Assembly (NCBI RefSeq): GCF_900156205.1
Contig: NZ_FTNA01000023.1
Span: 1-60,941 of the forward strand
Direction: 5' to 3'
DNA: 60,941 nucleotides
Source of the DNA: Leptospira interrogans
GTDB lineage: Bacteria > Spirochaetota > Leptospiria > Leptospirales > Leptospiraceae
Positions 40,873 through 55,596 of this stretch are shown one piece after another (position 1 is the first letter of the stretch; each line of letters begins with the position of its first letter). Below the pieces are notes generated by a model. It was not told where the DNA came from. It ran no database searches and saw only the letters and a list, made by a program, of their open reading frames with translations. Both the position numbers and the translations under genes were made by a program.

Positions 40873-42807
40873 TTACTTTTGAGATAAAAGTTCCATTTCT
40901 TTAGAAAGACAAAGTAGAGCAGTCAAAATCAAAATGGGAGAAACGTTAGGATCTTTGGAAGATTGTATTGATGCAATTATGGATTCTAAAAGAGTTGAAA
41001 TTTTTTTTAATCCTAGATTTTCGGATTGTTGAACTAGTTTTTTCCAATGGTTGATTTTTCCATATTGTTTTAGACCTATTAGGCATACTTCGGAGATAGT
41101 AGTTCTTAATTCTGTAATATAGTTGTTTAGAGAATCTGTTTCCGAACGAACTTGATTTTGCGTTTGAAAATTAGATTTGTCGGAATGGGATTTTGAATCT
41201 AAGTAAGGTTGTAACATTGTACGATTACCTCCTTGTTCGATTACAAATGACACCGGTTTTATGTAAAGTCTACCAGAAGCTACGTTTGCAACTCCGCATA
41301 CGTAACGTAAATGAGAATCGCCTAACGCGTGTTTTAGATTTTCTATACCGTCTGATGCTCTGGTATAATATGGTAACTGAACGTATGCGATGTTTCCATT
41401 TTGATCTTCCAATTCTATATTTATTTGTTGTAAAATGTTATCAAAATGAGGTTGAGTAAAACGTTCTACTTTAAATACGAAAAAATTACCAGCCGCCCAA
41501 CGAGGGCCTAAAGGACGAGGAGGTTTTTCTAAAAGTATTTTTATCGTTTCGTTAAAATTGTTAGAAAGAATGCTTTCACTTAGAGATTCAAAAAAAAATG
41601 TTTGAGGATTTAAAGTTAATTTATTACTGAATTGTAATTTACCGGATGTAGTTTTTTTGATCGAAGAGCTGACAATTGAACTTTTCCCGAAATTGTGAAG
41701 TGGAATTCCCTTGAATACGGTAAAATTGCCGATTGAGTGGAACGGTTCCTCCGTATGCTTTTCGAAAGAACATTCGTATAACAGTATTTTATCGGACTTA
41801 GGATCGGCAAAATAAGAAAGGACTACAAAACCTTTTTGTAAAACTTTGATTCCAGAACCCAATCCTATCAAACTTCTAACAATCAATTCGGAAGAATACG
41901 TTTTTGTATCTCCGCTTATGACTAAAGAAGGAATGGCGCCTTTATTTTCTTTTAACGCGTCCATTCGTATGATCCATTCTCCTAAAAGATATACAACTTG
42001 ATCCGGATCGAACAAAGAATCATGTAAAAGATATTTTGAATATTCTTCTTGTAATCCAGATAAAATTTCCGAGGGCCATAAGAGTCCTTCTTCTAAACAG
42101 GAACGTTTCAATTGAAACAATCTATCTTTTAAATGTTCGGAAACTCCTTGAAATCCGTATTGTATAATTTCTTTCAAAATTGTATTGGCTCTATCCGTTA
42201 TATGTGATGAAATTTTTGTTTCTCGAATATTGGTGGAAACAAATTCTTTTTTTAAATGCGTTAGACGAAATGACCATACTGCGATAGCGATTATTTGTTC
42301 ACCAAGTGATCCTTTGCAATCTGCACGAGCATATCGAATATCGTTTGGGACAGGAAAGTGAACGGTTCCAAGTCCGTGAATTTTTGCAACCGGAACATCT
42401 GTTCTATCCAGTTCAACGGCAATGCCGGAATTAAAAATGGATTTGGCTTTTGTAAACGAAGAAGCAGAAATAAAAGAACGCAAACTTTCATCGCTAATAC
42501 TTCCTGGATTCCAAGAGAGGTTTGGTTTGTCTGAAATATTTCGTTTTTGATAAGCGACAATCGTTCGTATTATATGTCTACAAACTCCCGTAGAAGAACA
42601 AGTGCAACTTGACTCTTGAATTGGAACGGAACCGGGTAAAACACATATAACTGAATCTTCCCAAACGACTTCAACGTTGCCGTCTTCGGTTTCTTTCCAT
42701 TTACCTTTGGCTCCGGATTCTATATCCTTTAAGGCTCGGTTGACCGTTCCTTTGCTCGTTAGAACTTCTAATTCTTGTAGGGATAAGGAGAGAATGTCTT
42801 GACGCAT
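40873..42807 (-). CDS. SWIM zinc-finger protein (YehQ-like)
   Basis: 644 residues. The SWIM motif is complete: C68-T-C70, then C76-R-H78, inside SSCTCSSTGVCRHIIRTIV. The rest is helical with no catalytic signature. Position, size and domain match the SWIM protein I recall as YehQ at the end of the E. coli yeh cluster. SWIM fingers bind DNA or protein; the role here is unknown. Last gene of the five-gene run, 7 bases after the VWA gene. Confidence 0.85.
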   Translation of the reverse strand: MRQDILSLSLQELEVLTSKGTVNRALKDIESGAKGKWKETEDGNVEVVWEDSVICVLPGSVPIQESSCTCSSTGVCRHIIRTIVAYQKRNISDKPNLSWNPGSISDESLRSFISASSFTKAKSIFNSGIAVELDRTDVPVAKIHGLGTVHFPVPNDIRYARADCKGSLGEQIIAIAVWSFRLTHLKKEFVSTNIRETKISSHITDRANTILKEIIQYGFQGVSEHLKDRLFQLKRSCLEEGLLWPSEILSGLQEEYSKYLLHDSLFDPDQVVYLLGEWIIRMDALKENKGAIPSLVISGDTKTYSSELIVRSLIGLGSGIKVLQKGFVVLSYFADPKSDKILLYECSFEKHTEEPFHSIGNFTVFKGIPLHNFGKSSIVSSSIKKTTSGKLQFSNKLTLNPQTFFFESLSESILSNNFNETIKILLEKPPRPLGPRWAAGNFFVFKVERFTQPHFDNILQQINIELEDQNGNIAYVQLPYYTRASDGIENLKHALGDSHLRYVCGVANVASGRLYIKPVSFVIEQGGNRTMLQPYLDSKSHSDKSNFQTQNQVRSETDSLNNYITELRTTISEVCLIGLKQYGKINHWKKLVQQSENLGLKKISTLLESIIASIQSSKDPNVSPILILTALLCLSKEMELLSQK

Positions 42808-42814
42808 TGTATTC

Positions 42815-43939
42815 TTACTTGATTTTTTCGCTCACCCAATTGGCGAGTTCCCCAGGAGTCATCGCGGCTATTTCTGCTCCCACTTTAACGAGTTTCTCTG
42901 CCATTTCCTTGTCATAGCTAGGATTTGCAGTTTCGTCTAACGCTGCTAATCCTAGCACTTTTACTCCGCTTTCTACCAAGTGATGAGTATTGGAAATGAG
43001 TTTGAAGGGAGGAGCCCCTTCGCAAAAATCGCTAATCAATATAATTATGGTTCTGCGCGGATTTTCAACTTTTCCTTCTGCGTATAATAGCGCCGAGCCA
43101 ATATCTGTACCACCACCTAACTGCACTTTCATGAGAGTTTCTACTGGATCAGAACAATGGTCGGTAACGTCCACGACTTCGGTATCAAATAAAATCAAAC
43201 TGGTTTTAATCGATTTAATTCCCCAAAAGATAGAAGCTGTAACCGCAGAATGGATGACACTGTCTAACATACTTCCGGATTGATCCACTAAAATGATCAA
43301 ATGCCAACGTTCTGCCATAGAACGATGAGTTCTGGAATGAAACAATGGCTTTTGAAGAACCAACTTTTGAGATTTAAGATCGTAGTGTTTTAAGTTGGAG
43401 CGGATTGTATTTTTGATGTCGAAGTTTTTATAAATCTTAAAAGAAGAACGTAGGTTTCTATTTTTAATTCCTTGAAAAGAAGTTAATATTGTAGTTTCTA
43501 ATTTTTTCATCAATTCATCGATCACTTTTCGAACGAGTTCTCGAGCCAAACTTAATACTTGCGGATTCATAAGATGTTGGGTGTGTAACACCGCTTTTAA
43601 AAGAGTTGTATTAGGAGAGGCCCGTTTCAAAAGTTCTGGGTTGGTTACCATTTCCATTATTTGATAACGTTCTAATGCATCTTTTTCGATTCGTTCTATC
43701 GTTTTTTTAGGAAACAGTTCATGTATTTCGTTGATCCATAAAGGTACGGTCAGATTAGATTCACTTAAACCTCCGGTTCGTATGTTACGGTCTTCTCCGT
43801 ATTCTCTATCGTATAGATATTCCATCGCGATGTTCATTCTTTGTTGTTCTTCGGAAAACGTCTCGTTTCCAAAAGATTGTTCGGAACCGTTACCAAGGAT
43901 GAGTTTCCATCGGATGAATGTGCTAAGATCGTTTTTCAT
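42815..43939 (-). CDS. VWA-domain protein (YehP-like)
   Basis: 374 residues. The C-terminal half is a von Willebrand A domain with a complete metal site: D219-Q-S221-G-S223, T278 (GGGTDIGS) and D304 (LISDFCEG). The N-terminal half is helical. It should bind a partner through the metal, as VWA proteins do with MoxR ATPases. No signal peptide, so cytoplasmic. The SWIM gene follows within 7 bases. The DUF5682 gene ends about 150 bases upstream; the gap contains no gene. Confidence 0.9.
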   Translation of the reverse strand: MKNDLSTFIRWKLILGNGSEQSFGNETFSEEQQRMNIAMEYLYDREYGEDRNIRTGGLSESNLTVPLWINEIHELFPKKTIERIEKDALERYQIMEMVTNPELLKRASPNTTLLKAVLHTQHLMNPQVLSLARELVRKVIDELMKKLETTILTSFQGIKNRNLRSSFKIYKNFDIKNTIRSNLKHYDLKSQKLVLQKPLFHSRTHRSMAERWHLIILVDQSGSMLDSVIHSAVTASIFWGIKSIKTSLILFDTEVVDVTDHCSDPVETLMKVQLGGGTDIGSALLYAEGKVENPRRTIIILISDFCEGAPPFKLISNTHHLVESGVKVLGLAALDETANPSYDKEMAEKLVKVGAEIAAMTPGELANWVSEKIK

Positions 43940-44091
43940 ATATAATAAATATTAAATATTATAGTATTTTTATAATTAAAAAGTTTTTTAATTTGAGTTA
44001 TATCCATAAAATGAAGCATAAAAAATGTGTCTTGATTTTTTCTTTGTTTTTGGTGGATCATTTAATAATTCCGATTTGTATTTTTCCATTT

Positions 44092-46389
44092 TCATATGTC
44101 TTCGTAATAAGTAGTCCTAATTCCGTATTTGAATGCGGTTTCAAATAGGATTCTTTCAAATTCGATCGCTCTAAGGATCGTTTCTTGATTCTCGTAATCG
44201 GATAGTTTACCTAGGGGAGGTTGTATGATTTCAAATAAATTTTGGCCGATTTTATACTTTTCTCTAGGAGTAAAAAAAGTAAAAGCCATACGAAGGGCGG
44301 GTAAGGCCTCTAAAAATTCAGAATGAGATAATTCTGATATTCTAATGTTTAGTGCAGTTAAAAGTGTTTTATCTCTTTGGGCCGTTTCTCGAGCAATTAA
44401 AAAAAATCCGGATAAAAAATCTCCAAGTTCGATGGGATCATAAAATGAATTGAGTTGATCTAAGATTGGTTGTTCGTCGATTAAATTTAGCCCCCCACAA
44501 ACAGCTCCGCGTACAAAAGAATCTATTTTTAAATCTATTCCCAAGCGTGAGAACACACCTCGTATCTCTTCCAAGGATAACTTTAAAGGTTCGGCAAAAT
44601 GTTGATACGTCTGTACGATTGTTTGAACTCCTTGGGCTAATTTTAGGCCGTCAGAGGACGTGGCTCCTAATCGATCCAAAAGATTGAGACATCGTAAATA
44701 ACTTTCTCTAAAAATTCCCTCTAAACTTTTTCTATTTTCTAATATTATAACTTCATCATATTTATATAAATAAGAAATATGCTTTAACGCGGAACACATT
44801 TTCAGAAAATCGCCTGCAATCGGAATTATATCTGAAAATTGTTTTAGTAAAAAAGTTAAATGTTTACCTAAACCGGCTAACGCTGCATCAACGAGACAGG
44901 CTGCTGCCAGTTCAGGATCAATTTCTGAACGGATACGTTGGTTTAATACTCCTGCTGCTGCTTCTGAAAGTGTAGCTCCGTAACGGGATGCTTCTATACA
45001 AGAAGAATGAAACTCCGTTTTCATGGAGATGTTCCATTTTTCTCTTATTTTTTCTAAATCTTTTCGAGAGATCATATCCGTACCTTCTAAAAAGGTGTAA
45101 CCGGCTATTTCTAAAAGATATAAACGATGTAAAACTTTGCTTTGTTCCCTTTGTTCTAAATCCGTCAAATTCAATTCTAAAATTCTAGTTTCTCGTTTTG
45201 CTAAAAGATTCAATTTTTTTAATGTAGTTTCTATGTCAAAAAAGATTGGGGGTAGAGATGTTCCTTCTGCTAAACGGCCGATGCGATCCCCTTCCATCAC
45301 TTCTGAAATACAATCAAGTAAGATGTGTCTAACGTCTCTTGCAATCTCATCTTTGATGATAGTCGCACGAAAGCCGTCGATCAGATCTTTTTTCCAAATA
45401 TTTTTGTGACCTCGTAAATCGGCCAGGGCTCTACTCATGGTTTCGCAAGCGATCCTATCTGCGGAAGCAATTCTATATCCTTTTTTACGAAATACACTTA
45501 GGATTTTTTGAACCAGTGGGCGATGATTAAACGATTCTTGTTTTTGAAAACTTTCCCAGACAAAATCATAAAAACCTGGACTTGGTATTCCGGAAGTATA
45601 ACCATTAGTCGCGTTTAATCTAGAGTTGGAATAAGGAGTTAGGGAAATTTCTCGGTCATAAAATTTTTCTTTTTGATTGACCCAAAATAATTCGTCTGTT
45701 TGGGGCGGTTTGGAAATTTTTTCTTGGAGTGTATAAGAATGATAACCTCCGGTAACTACTAAAATCGGACTCGTAAATTGTGTTTGTGCAAGTCGAATCT
45801 GATGTGTCATAAATGCTTCTCTTGCTTGAACGATTTCTTCGGAATGATTATTTTCTTTTCGAGCGTAATTACAAAAAAGGGTCACTTGTTCTTTGTATTC
45901 GTCTATTTGTGTTAGGCGATTAATTTCGAAAAGTTCGTCCCATAGATCATGAAAATTAGAAACTCCCATTTTTTTACAAAGTGCCAAAATGAAATTATTA
46001 TTCCAAAAAGGTTCGTCGTTATACAGTTGTAACGTTTTAGCGTTTGGTTTTTCTGAAACACTTTTGATAGAACATAAATCAGCCCAAGGAAGATCTATAA
46101 AACGAGCAGGAATTTTTAGGGATTTGGCTGTTTGTAGAGCAATCCATTCTGGAGAGTAATTGCAAAAAGGATAATATGCACCTTTAGAAATCCCTTGTTC
46201 GTCTCTGATAACGCTGTAGATTGCGATCGGTAGGGTATGAGGTAAAAATAATTCTTCTAACTTTGGATTGAAATCATAAGGGCCTTCGATTAAAATTATA
46301 GAAGGACGTAAGTCATTTATATATTTTTGAAGAGCGAGAGAAGCAGAAACGCTGTGATGTCGTATCGGGAAGAAAAAAATAGAATTCAT
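44092..46389 (-). CDS. DUF5682 family protein (YehM-like)
   Basis: 765 residues. It opens [19 protein letters not shown] and [12 protein letters not shown], the conserved start of DUF5682, and has [11 protein letters not shown] near residue 220. The remainder is largely helical. The family has no assigned activity; the early His-His and the later GGYH could belong to a TraB/ChaN-like active site, which is inference. Size matches YehM as I recall it, and the place in the cluster is the same. Confidence 0.82.
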   Translation of the reverse strand: MNSIFFFPIRHHSVSASLALQKYINDLRPSIILIEGPYDFNPKLEELFLPHTLPIAIYSVIRDEQGISKGAYYPFCNYSPEWIALQTAKSLKIPARFIDLPWADLCSIKSVSEKPNAKTLQLYNDEPFWNNNFILALCKKMGVSNFHDLWDELFEINRLTQIDEYKEQVTLFCNYARKENNHSEEIVQAREAFMTHQIRLAQTQFTSPILVVTGGYHSYTLQEKISKPPQTDELFWVNQKEKFYDREISLTPYSNSRLNATNGYTSGIPSPGFYDFVWESFQKQESFNHRPLVQKILSVFRKKGYRIASADRIACETMSRALADLRGHKNIWKKDLIDGFRATIIKDEIARDVRHILLDCISEVMEGDRIGRLAEGTSLPPIFFDIETTLKKLNLLAKRETRILELNLTDLEQREQSKVLHRLYLLEIAGYTFLEGTDMISRKDLEKIREKWNISMKTEFHSSCIEASRYGATLSEAAAGVLNQRIRSEIDPELAAACLVDAALAGLGKHLTFLLKQFSDIIPIAGDFLKMCSALKHISYLYKYDEVIILENRKSLEGIFRESYLRCLNLLDRLGATSSDGLKLAQGVQTIVQTYQHFAEPLKLSLEEIRGVFSRLGIDLKIDSFVRGAVCGGLNLIDEQPILDQLNSFYDPIELGDFLSGFFLIARETAQRDKTLLTALNIRISELSHSEFLEALPALRMAFTFFTPREKYKIGQNLFEIIQPPLGKLSDYENQETILRAIEFERILFETAFKYGIRTTYYEDI

Positions 46390-46586
46390 TTTAAATTATA
46401 TTTCAATTTTTAGAATATTCGAAAAATAGGAAGTTATATTAGAAGTCATAATAACTATTTGTACCCGTAATTTGGTATAAAAAACTTGAGTTATCTATAA
46501 AATCGGAGAAACTAATCATAAAGAATTTGCCTACAATGGGACGTAATTTGTGAGAACTACTCTAAAAATCCTACTTTTATGATTTA
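46390..46586. other. Short gap inside the five-gene cluster
   Basis: 197 bases with no gene. A diverged palindrome-type string (TGTGAGAACTACTC) lies near 46550. This is enough room for an internal promoter. Confidence 0.4.
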
Positions 46587-47699
46587 TCAAGAATTCCTGT
46601 CCAAAAGTTTTCTAGACTGATAAAACTCTGGCCAGGCGTGTTCATTTCGATATGCGGCCACTTGATCAAAATAGTGTCTTATTTTTTTTAAGTCTTCGAT
46701 CGAATCTTTTACACCTGAACCTAACATGTTAGAAACGATATGTCCTGCGTTTACTTTTCCTTCGTCGTAGTAATACGCGTGTAAAACAGCCGAAAATCCT
46801 ACACTGACCGCTTCTGCAGTGCTTAACGTGGAACTAAGTGGTTCCAATGCCTTTCCGGAAATTGTTTTAGAATTTCTTAATTCATGAAAACAGGTTACAA
46901 GTACTTCTGTTAAATCCTGAGGAAGTTTTGCGGGTACGTTTGCTTGTTTTAGTAAACGTTCCATTTCTCTTTCGACTAATGCTTGTTCTTCGGAAATACT
47001 AGAGATAGGTGTTACGGTTTCAAAATTAAATCTTCGTTTTAATGCGGAACTCATCTCATTGGTTCCTCTATCTCGTGTATTCGAGGTTGCTATGATATTG
47101 AATCCTTGTTTGGCAAAGAGCACGTTTTCTTCTCCGTTTAACTCTGGTATGTGTAAAACTCTATCGCTTAAGATGGAGAGTAATGTGTCTTGAATTTCTC
47201 CAGGACAACGGGAAAGTTCTTCAAAACGAACTATTTTTCCTAACTTCATACCTTCATAAATCGGGGCGGGAACCAGAGATTTTTCGGATGGTCCTTCTGA
47301 AAGCATCAATGCGTAATTCCAAGAATAACGAATTTGATCTTCTGTCGTTCCAGCGCTTCCTTGAATTGTAAGTGCAGAATCTCCAGAAATTGCAGCGGCC
47401 AAAAGTTCGCTAAGATAACTTTTAGCTGTTCCAGGTTCCCCGATTAACATCAGCCCTCGATTGGTGGCGAGGGCTACAATACAACATTCTATAAAATTTC
47501 GTTCTCCTACGAATTTTGGAGAAATTCCCGAATTTACATCGCCTAACACAAAGTCAATGACTGCTTGAGGTGAAAGATTCCAACCAGGTGGTTTAGGTTT
47601 TGTTTCGTCCCTTTTTTTTAATCTCTCTAACTCTTCGGAGTACAGTGTTTCTGCGGGTGGTTTTTGTATGTCTAAAAGTGTATTTTGTTTTTCTCTCAT
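46587..47699 (-). CDS. MoxR-type AAA+ ATPase (YehL-like)
   Basis: 370 residues. Walker A GEPGTAKS (87-94), Walker B VRFEEL (158-163, catalytic Glu160/161), sensor ATSNTRD (204-210) and arginine-finger region [11 protein letters not shown]. This matches AAA proteins of the MoxR group, which act as remodelling or metal-insertion chaperones with VWA partners. A VWA gene is two genes downstream, supporting that pairing. It has no signal peptide. It follows the giant WGR gene after 406 bases that carry a MITE-like copy and a hairpin. Confidence 0.9.
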   Translation of the reverse strand: MREKQNTLLDIQKPPAETLYSEELERLKKRDETKPKPPGWNLSPQAVIDFVLGDVNSGISPKFVGERNFIECCIVALATNRGLMLIGEPGTAKSYLSELLAAAISGDSALTIQGSAGTTEDQIRYSWNYALMLSEGPSEKSLVPAPIYEGMKLGKIVRFEELSRCPGEIQDTLLSILSDRVLHIPELNGEENVLFAKQGFNIIATSNTRDRGTNEMSSALKRRFNFETVTPISSISEEQALVEREMERLLKQANVPAKLPQDLTEVLVTCFHELRNSKTISGKALEPLSSTLSTAEAVSVGFSAVLHAYYYDEGKVNAGHIVSNMLGSGVKDSIEDLKKIRHYFDQVAAYRNEHAWPEFYQSRKLLDRNS

Positions 47700-47753
47700 T
47701 TTTTATATTCTCAAACTGGTTACTTTCTTTTGCAAAAGATCGATTTTATACTT

Positions 47754-47854
47754 TAGAGTTGTTGAAAAATTTCATAGTAGAGATTTGCATAATTGTTTCA
47801 ATTGTCCATTTTAATATAACGGAAACAGACGGAATTAATTTTTCAAAAACTCTT
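47754..47854. mobile_element. ~100-bp MITE-like element, copy F
   Basis: Starts TAGAGTTGTTGAAAAATTTC and ends TTTTTCAAAAACTCTT. The interior TTGTTTCAATTGTCCATTTT is a diverged family sequence. Confidence 0.7.
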
Positions 47855-47967
47855 TTGTAAATAAATAAATAATAATTTTAGTATATTCTAAAATTATTAT
47901 TTATTTTGAACACGCTTGGTTTAAACAAATGTTTGTCCGTTTTTATAAGCGTGAGCGATCGAAGCGG

Positions 47968-48026
47968 GGTCAAAAAATTGTCTTTCGATATATGAATTTT
48001 ATAAAAAATGAATACAATTTTTTGAC
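47968..48026. repeat. Hairpin repeat followed by CAGAGCTGAGAGC
   Basis: GGTCAAAAAATTG and its inverse CAATTTTTTGACC form a 13-bp stem around 33 bases. The same layout, with different stem bases, precedes CAGAGCTGAGAGC at 59733-59800. Confidence 0.65.
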
Positions 48027-48105
48027 CAGAGCTGAGAGCGCGACTCTGCGCTTGATTACAAAGTAATACCCGCAGAGGCACGCACTGATCCGACTCTACA
48101 AAGTT

Positions 48106-52956
<4,851 letters not shown>

Positions 52957-53598
52957 GGTGTTGTGCCTATTTGGATTGATAAAGATATTGATTTCATTTT
53001 GTATTATAAAGAATGTTTTTTTCTACTTTTATGATTAAAGTTCAACGAAATGTATTTAGATCGTTCATTTCTATTTTGTAAAAAGCTGACATTTCGCTTT
53101 TGTTATCTCGTTTTTTGAAATTTATCGGAACACTAAAGGCTTTCTAGGAGTATCCGGGATGCTTAATAAATTTCGAATGAAAAAAACAGAAGGATTAAAA
53201 TGTGCAAGATTTATTTTCTTATTTCTCTTGTAATTGATGTGTAAATTCATTGTTATTCTTATTTTTTCTAGTCCGATTGGCACGAGATTTAAATTTTTAT
53301 GGTTTGCAATTTAGATTTTATACAACTTACCATTCTATGAGAATTTGAATCTTGCTTATGTATCAGCTTTTAATTTATATTCATCTATCTCTATAACTCC
53401 GCCTTTCTTTTTATTTCATCCTATAAAATGATAATTGTCTTTTCTCTTACATAAGTTTTGTAAACACAAATTAAAAAACCGTTTGAAGCTTTTACATTTT
53501 TTAAAACTGTTTTTAAACAACTCCAAAAATTGGGAATATGAATATACTTCGCTTTCACAATTTTGATTGTGGTTGGAAAGAAAAGCGGAGAAATTTTT
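52957..53598. other. Divergent upstream region of two genes
   Basis: Separates the minus-strand WGR gene from the plus-strand LRR lipoprotein gene, so promoters for both should lie here. I see no repeat family member and no conserved box I can name. Confidence 0.4.
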
Positions 53599-54417
53599 AT
53601 GAAGTGCCACTTTATATTTGTTAGCATTGGATTGATCTTGTCTTTGTACTGTAGTCTGAAAATGACAAAAACGTATCATAATTTGCAGGATGCTCTTGAT
53701 AACCCTTTGGACGTTTTAATTCTTGAGATGAGTATGAATACGCGTATAAGTATGGGTTTGCATGAACTCGAATCTCTTCCAAGGGTAATTGGGTTATTTC
53801 AAAATTTAGAAAAATTGAATTTAGATGGTAATCAACTTACGTCTCTTCCGAAAGAAATTGGACAACTTCAAAAGTTACGTGTATTAAACTTGGCTGGTAA
53901 TCAATTTACGTCCCTTCCAAAAGAAATAGGACAACTTCAAAATTTAGAAAGATTGGATTTAGATGGTAATCAATTTACGTCTCTTCCGAAAGAAATTGGA
54001 CAACTTCAAAATTTACGTGTATTAAACTTGGCTGGTAATCAACTTACGTCCCTTCCAAAAGAAATAGGACAACTTCAAAATTTAGAAAGATTGGATTTAG
54101 CTGGTAATCAATTTACGTCCCTTCCAAAAGAAATAGGACAACTTCAAAAGTTAGAAGCATTGAATTTAGATCATAATCGATTTACAATTTTTCCGAAAGA
54201 AATTAGGCAGCAACAGAGCCTAAAATGGTTGCGTTTGAGTGGGGACCAACTCAAGACCCTTCCCAAAGAAATTCTATTACTTCAAAATTTACAAGTGCTG
54301 CGGTTGTATTCGAACTCTTTTTCATTAAAAGAAAAACAGAAAATTCAAGAGCTACTTCCTAACTGTGAAATCGATTTTGAAAGTGAAGGTAAAAGCGAAT
54401 CTTCTTTGACTGAATGA
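53599..54417 (+). CDS. Leucine-rich-repeat lipoprotein
   Basis: About 272 residues. The signal MKCHFIFVSIGLILSLYCS ends in a lipobox (L-S-L-Y-C), with GGAG 9 bases before the ATG; the frame runs open back to 53563, but that extension lacks export features. It carries about eight LRRs of 23 residues with the pattern LPKEIGQLQNLERLDLDGNQ. Copies are almost identical in DNA, with a 138-bp higher-order unit repeated (LRVLNLAGNQ alternating with LERLDL). Leptospira LRR lipoproteins are thought to be surface ligand-binding proteins. The identical repeats suggest recent expansion by slippage or recombination, and repeat number may vary between strains. Confidence 0.9.
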   Translation: MKCHFIFVSIGLILSLYCSLKMTKTYHNLQDALDNPLDVLILEMSMNTRISMGLHELESLPRVIGLFQNLEKLNLDGNQLTSLPKEIGQLQKLRVLNLAGNQFTSLPKEIGQLQNLERLDLDGNQFTSLPKEIGQLQNLRVLNLAGNQLTSLPKEIGQLQNLERLDLAGNQFTSLPKEIGQLQKLEALNLDHNRFTIFPKEIRQQQSLKWLRLSGDQLKTLPKEILLLQNLQVLRLYSNSFSLKEKQKIQELLPNCEIDFESEGKSESSLTE

Positions 54418-55596
54418 GTTTTTGATAGTTGGGAATTTGAAGCGAAGACTTTGATGATTTTATTTTAATCAAGAATTACATTAGAGTTTGCCTCAAAAGA
54501 AACTTAACATCTCACTTCTGAATGTCGATTCGTAGAGAGGCATTCGCTGAGTTTTCGAGTCGTAGCGAGGACAACTTAACATCTTGCTCTTTATGAATCG
54601 TTCGATGGGGACAGATTTTTATGAAAAATCGGGATCATAAATGGAAGCAGGTTTTAAATAAATGATTAAAAAACTTGGAATAAAATCCAAAAAGAAAAGT
54701 CAGAAATATTTTTTATTTTCGGAAAATTTTACAAACGAATACTTCTAAATATATGTAAAAAGAAAATCCAGCTATGATCAATCCTCCCAAAAAACATCTC
54801 TAAATGTATAATAGAGTTGTTGAAAAATTCCATAGCAACAATTAACAAAACGCCTCAATCGACCGTTTCCATGAAATAGAAATCAATGGAAAATTAATTT
54901 TTCAACAATTCTAATATTGATCAGTCACAATATGAACGGCCAAATCAATACAAGAATCATAATTATTTAAAACTTTATTTTACTAGGTTGTCTTTCTAAT
55001 CGATTTTTCCCAATAAAAAATAGAATAAAACCAATTACGAGGAAAGGAAATAAAAAAGGTCATAGGAATATGATATTAGTTCAGGTCGAAACGTTAAAGA
55101 TAATATTAACTTACGAGCAAAGACTTGATTGAGTAGACAAAGTTAACGATTTCAAATGAAAGCGAAGATTACGAGACAAATTTAACGAGACTATAAATTA
55201 TCCCATGGTTGCTCTATTAAATTAACGTGAATTCGGCGTAAGAAAATTTGAGTGAATAAAACTTAATCCATAAAAACTAGGTTCTTTACCGAATCGCAGT
55301 GTTAGGTTGTAATATAATAATCACTTTTATATTAGTTATATCGAATTTACGTTAATAGGCGTCCTAAAACCTAATTCACTTTATTAGAAAGGCCAAGTTG
55401 TAAGGTTTTGTTCCAGTTTTTGGATACGCTCTAAATAGAGGGTTTAAAATTTCACATCTAAATCTTAGATTTATCTCAAAATTGTGGTATCTGTGTAGAA
55501 GCAGTAATTGTGTAGTTTAACTTTTTCTTTCTTTAGTAAAAATTTATAGATTGAAAAACAAATCCTTCCCTTTTTTTTGAAACTTCCGGAACGAAT
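54418..55596. other. Gene-free repeat-rich stretch
   Basis: Contains AACATCTCACTTCTGAATGT-type debris near 54508-54600 with GAGTCGTAGCGAGG strings, MITE-like copy G (54812-54913), and two strings of the ACGTGAATTCGGCGTAAG family near 55226 and 55340. No gene. No riboswitch recognised before the TonB receptor. Confidence 0.6.
54812..54913. mobile_element. ~100-bp MITE-like element, copy G
   Basis: Best-preserved copy: starts TAGAGTTGTTGAAAAATTCC and ends TTTTTCAACAATTCTA, with inverted termini matching over about 16 bases. The interior matches copy E closely (TCGACCGTTTCCAT). No ORF. Confidence 0.82.

Larger units (their letters stand above)
47700..48105. other. Gap with MITE copy F and a hairpin element
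   Basis: Holds the ~100-bp element at 47754-47854 and the hairpin at 47968-48026 followed by CAGAGCTGAGAGC. Both separate the WGR gene from its cluster mates and could interrupt or provide transcription signals. Confidence 0.6.

Noticed and set aside
47878..48081. 67-codon minus-strand ORF
   Set aside because: Coincides with the hairpin repeat element.
54914..55596. Cobalamin or other riboswitch before the TonB receptor
   Set aside because: I could not find a B12-box or other conserved core in this stretch.
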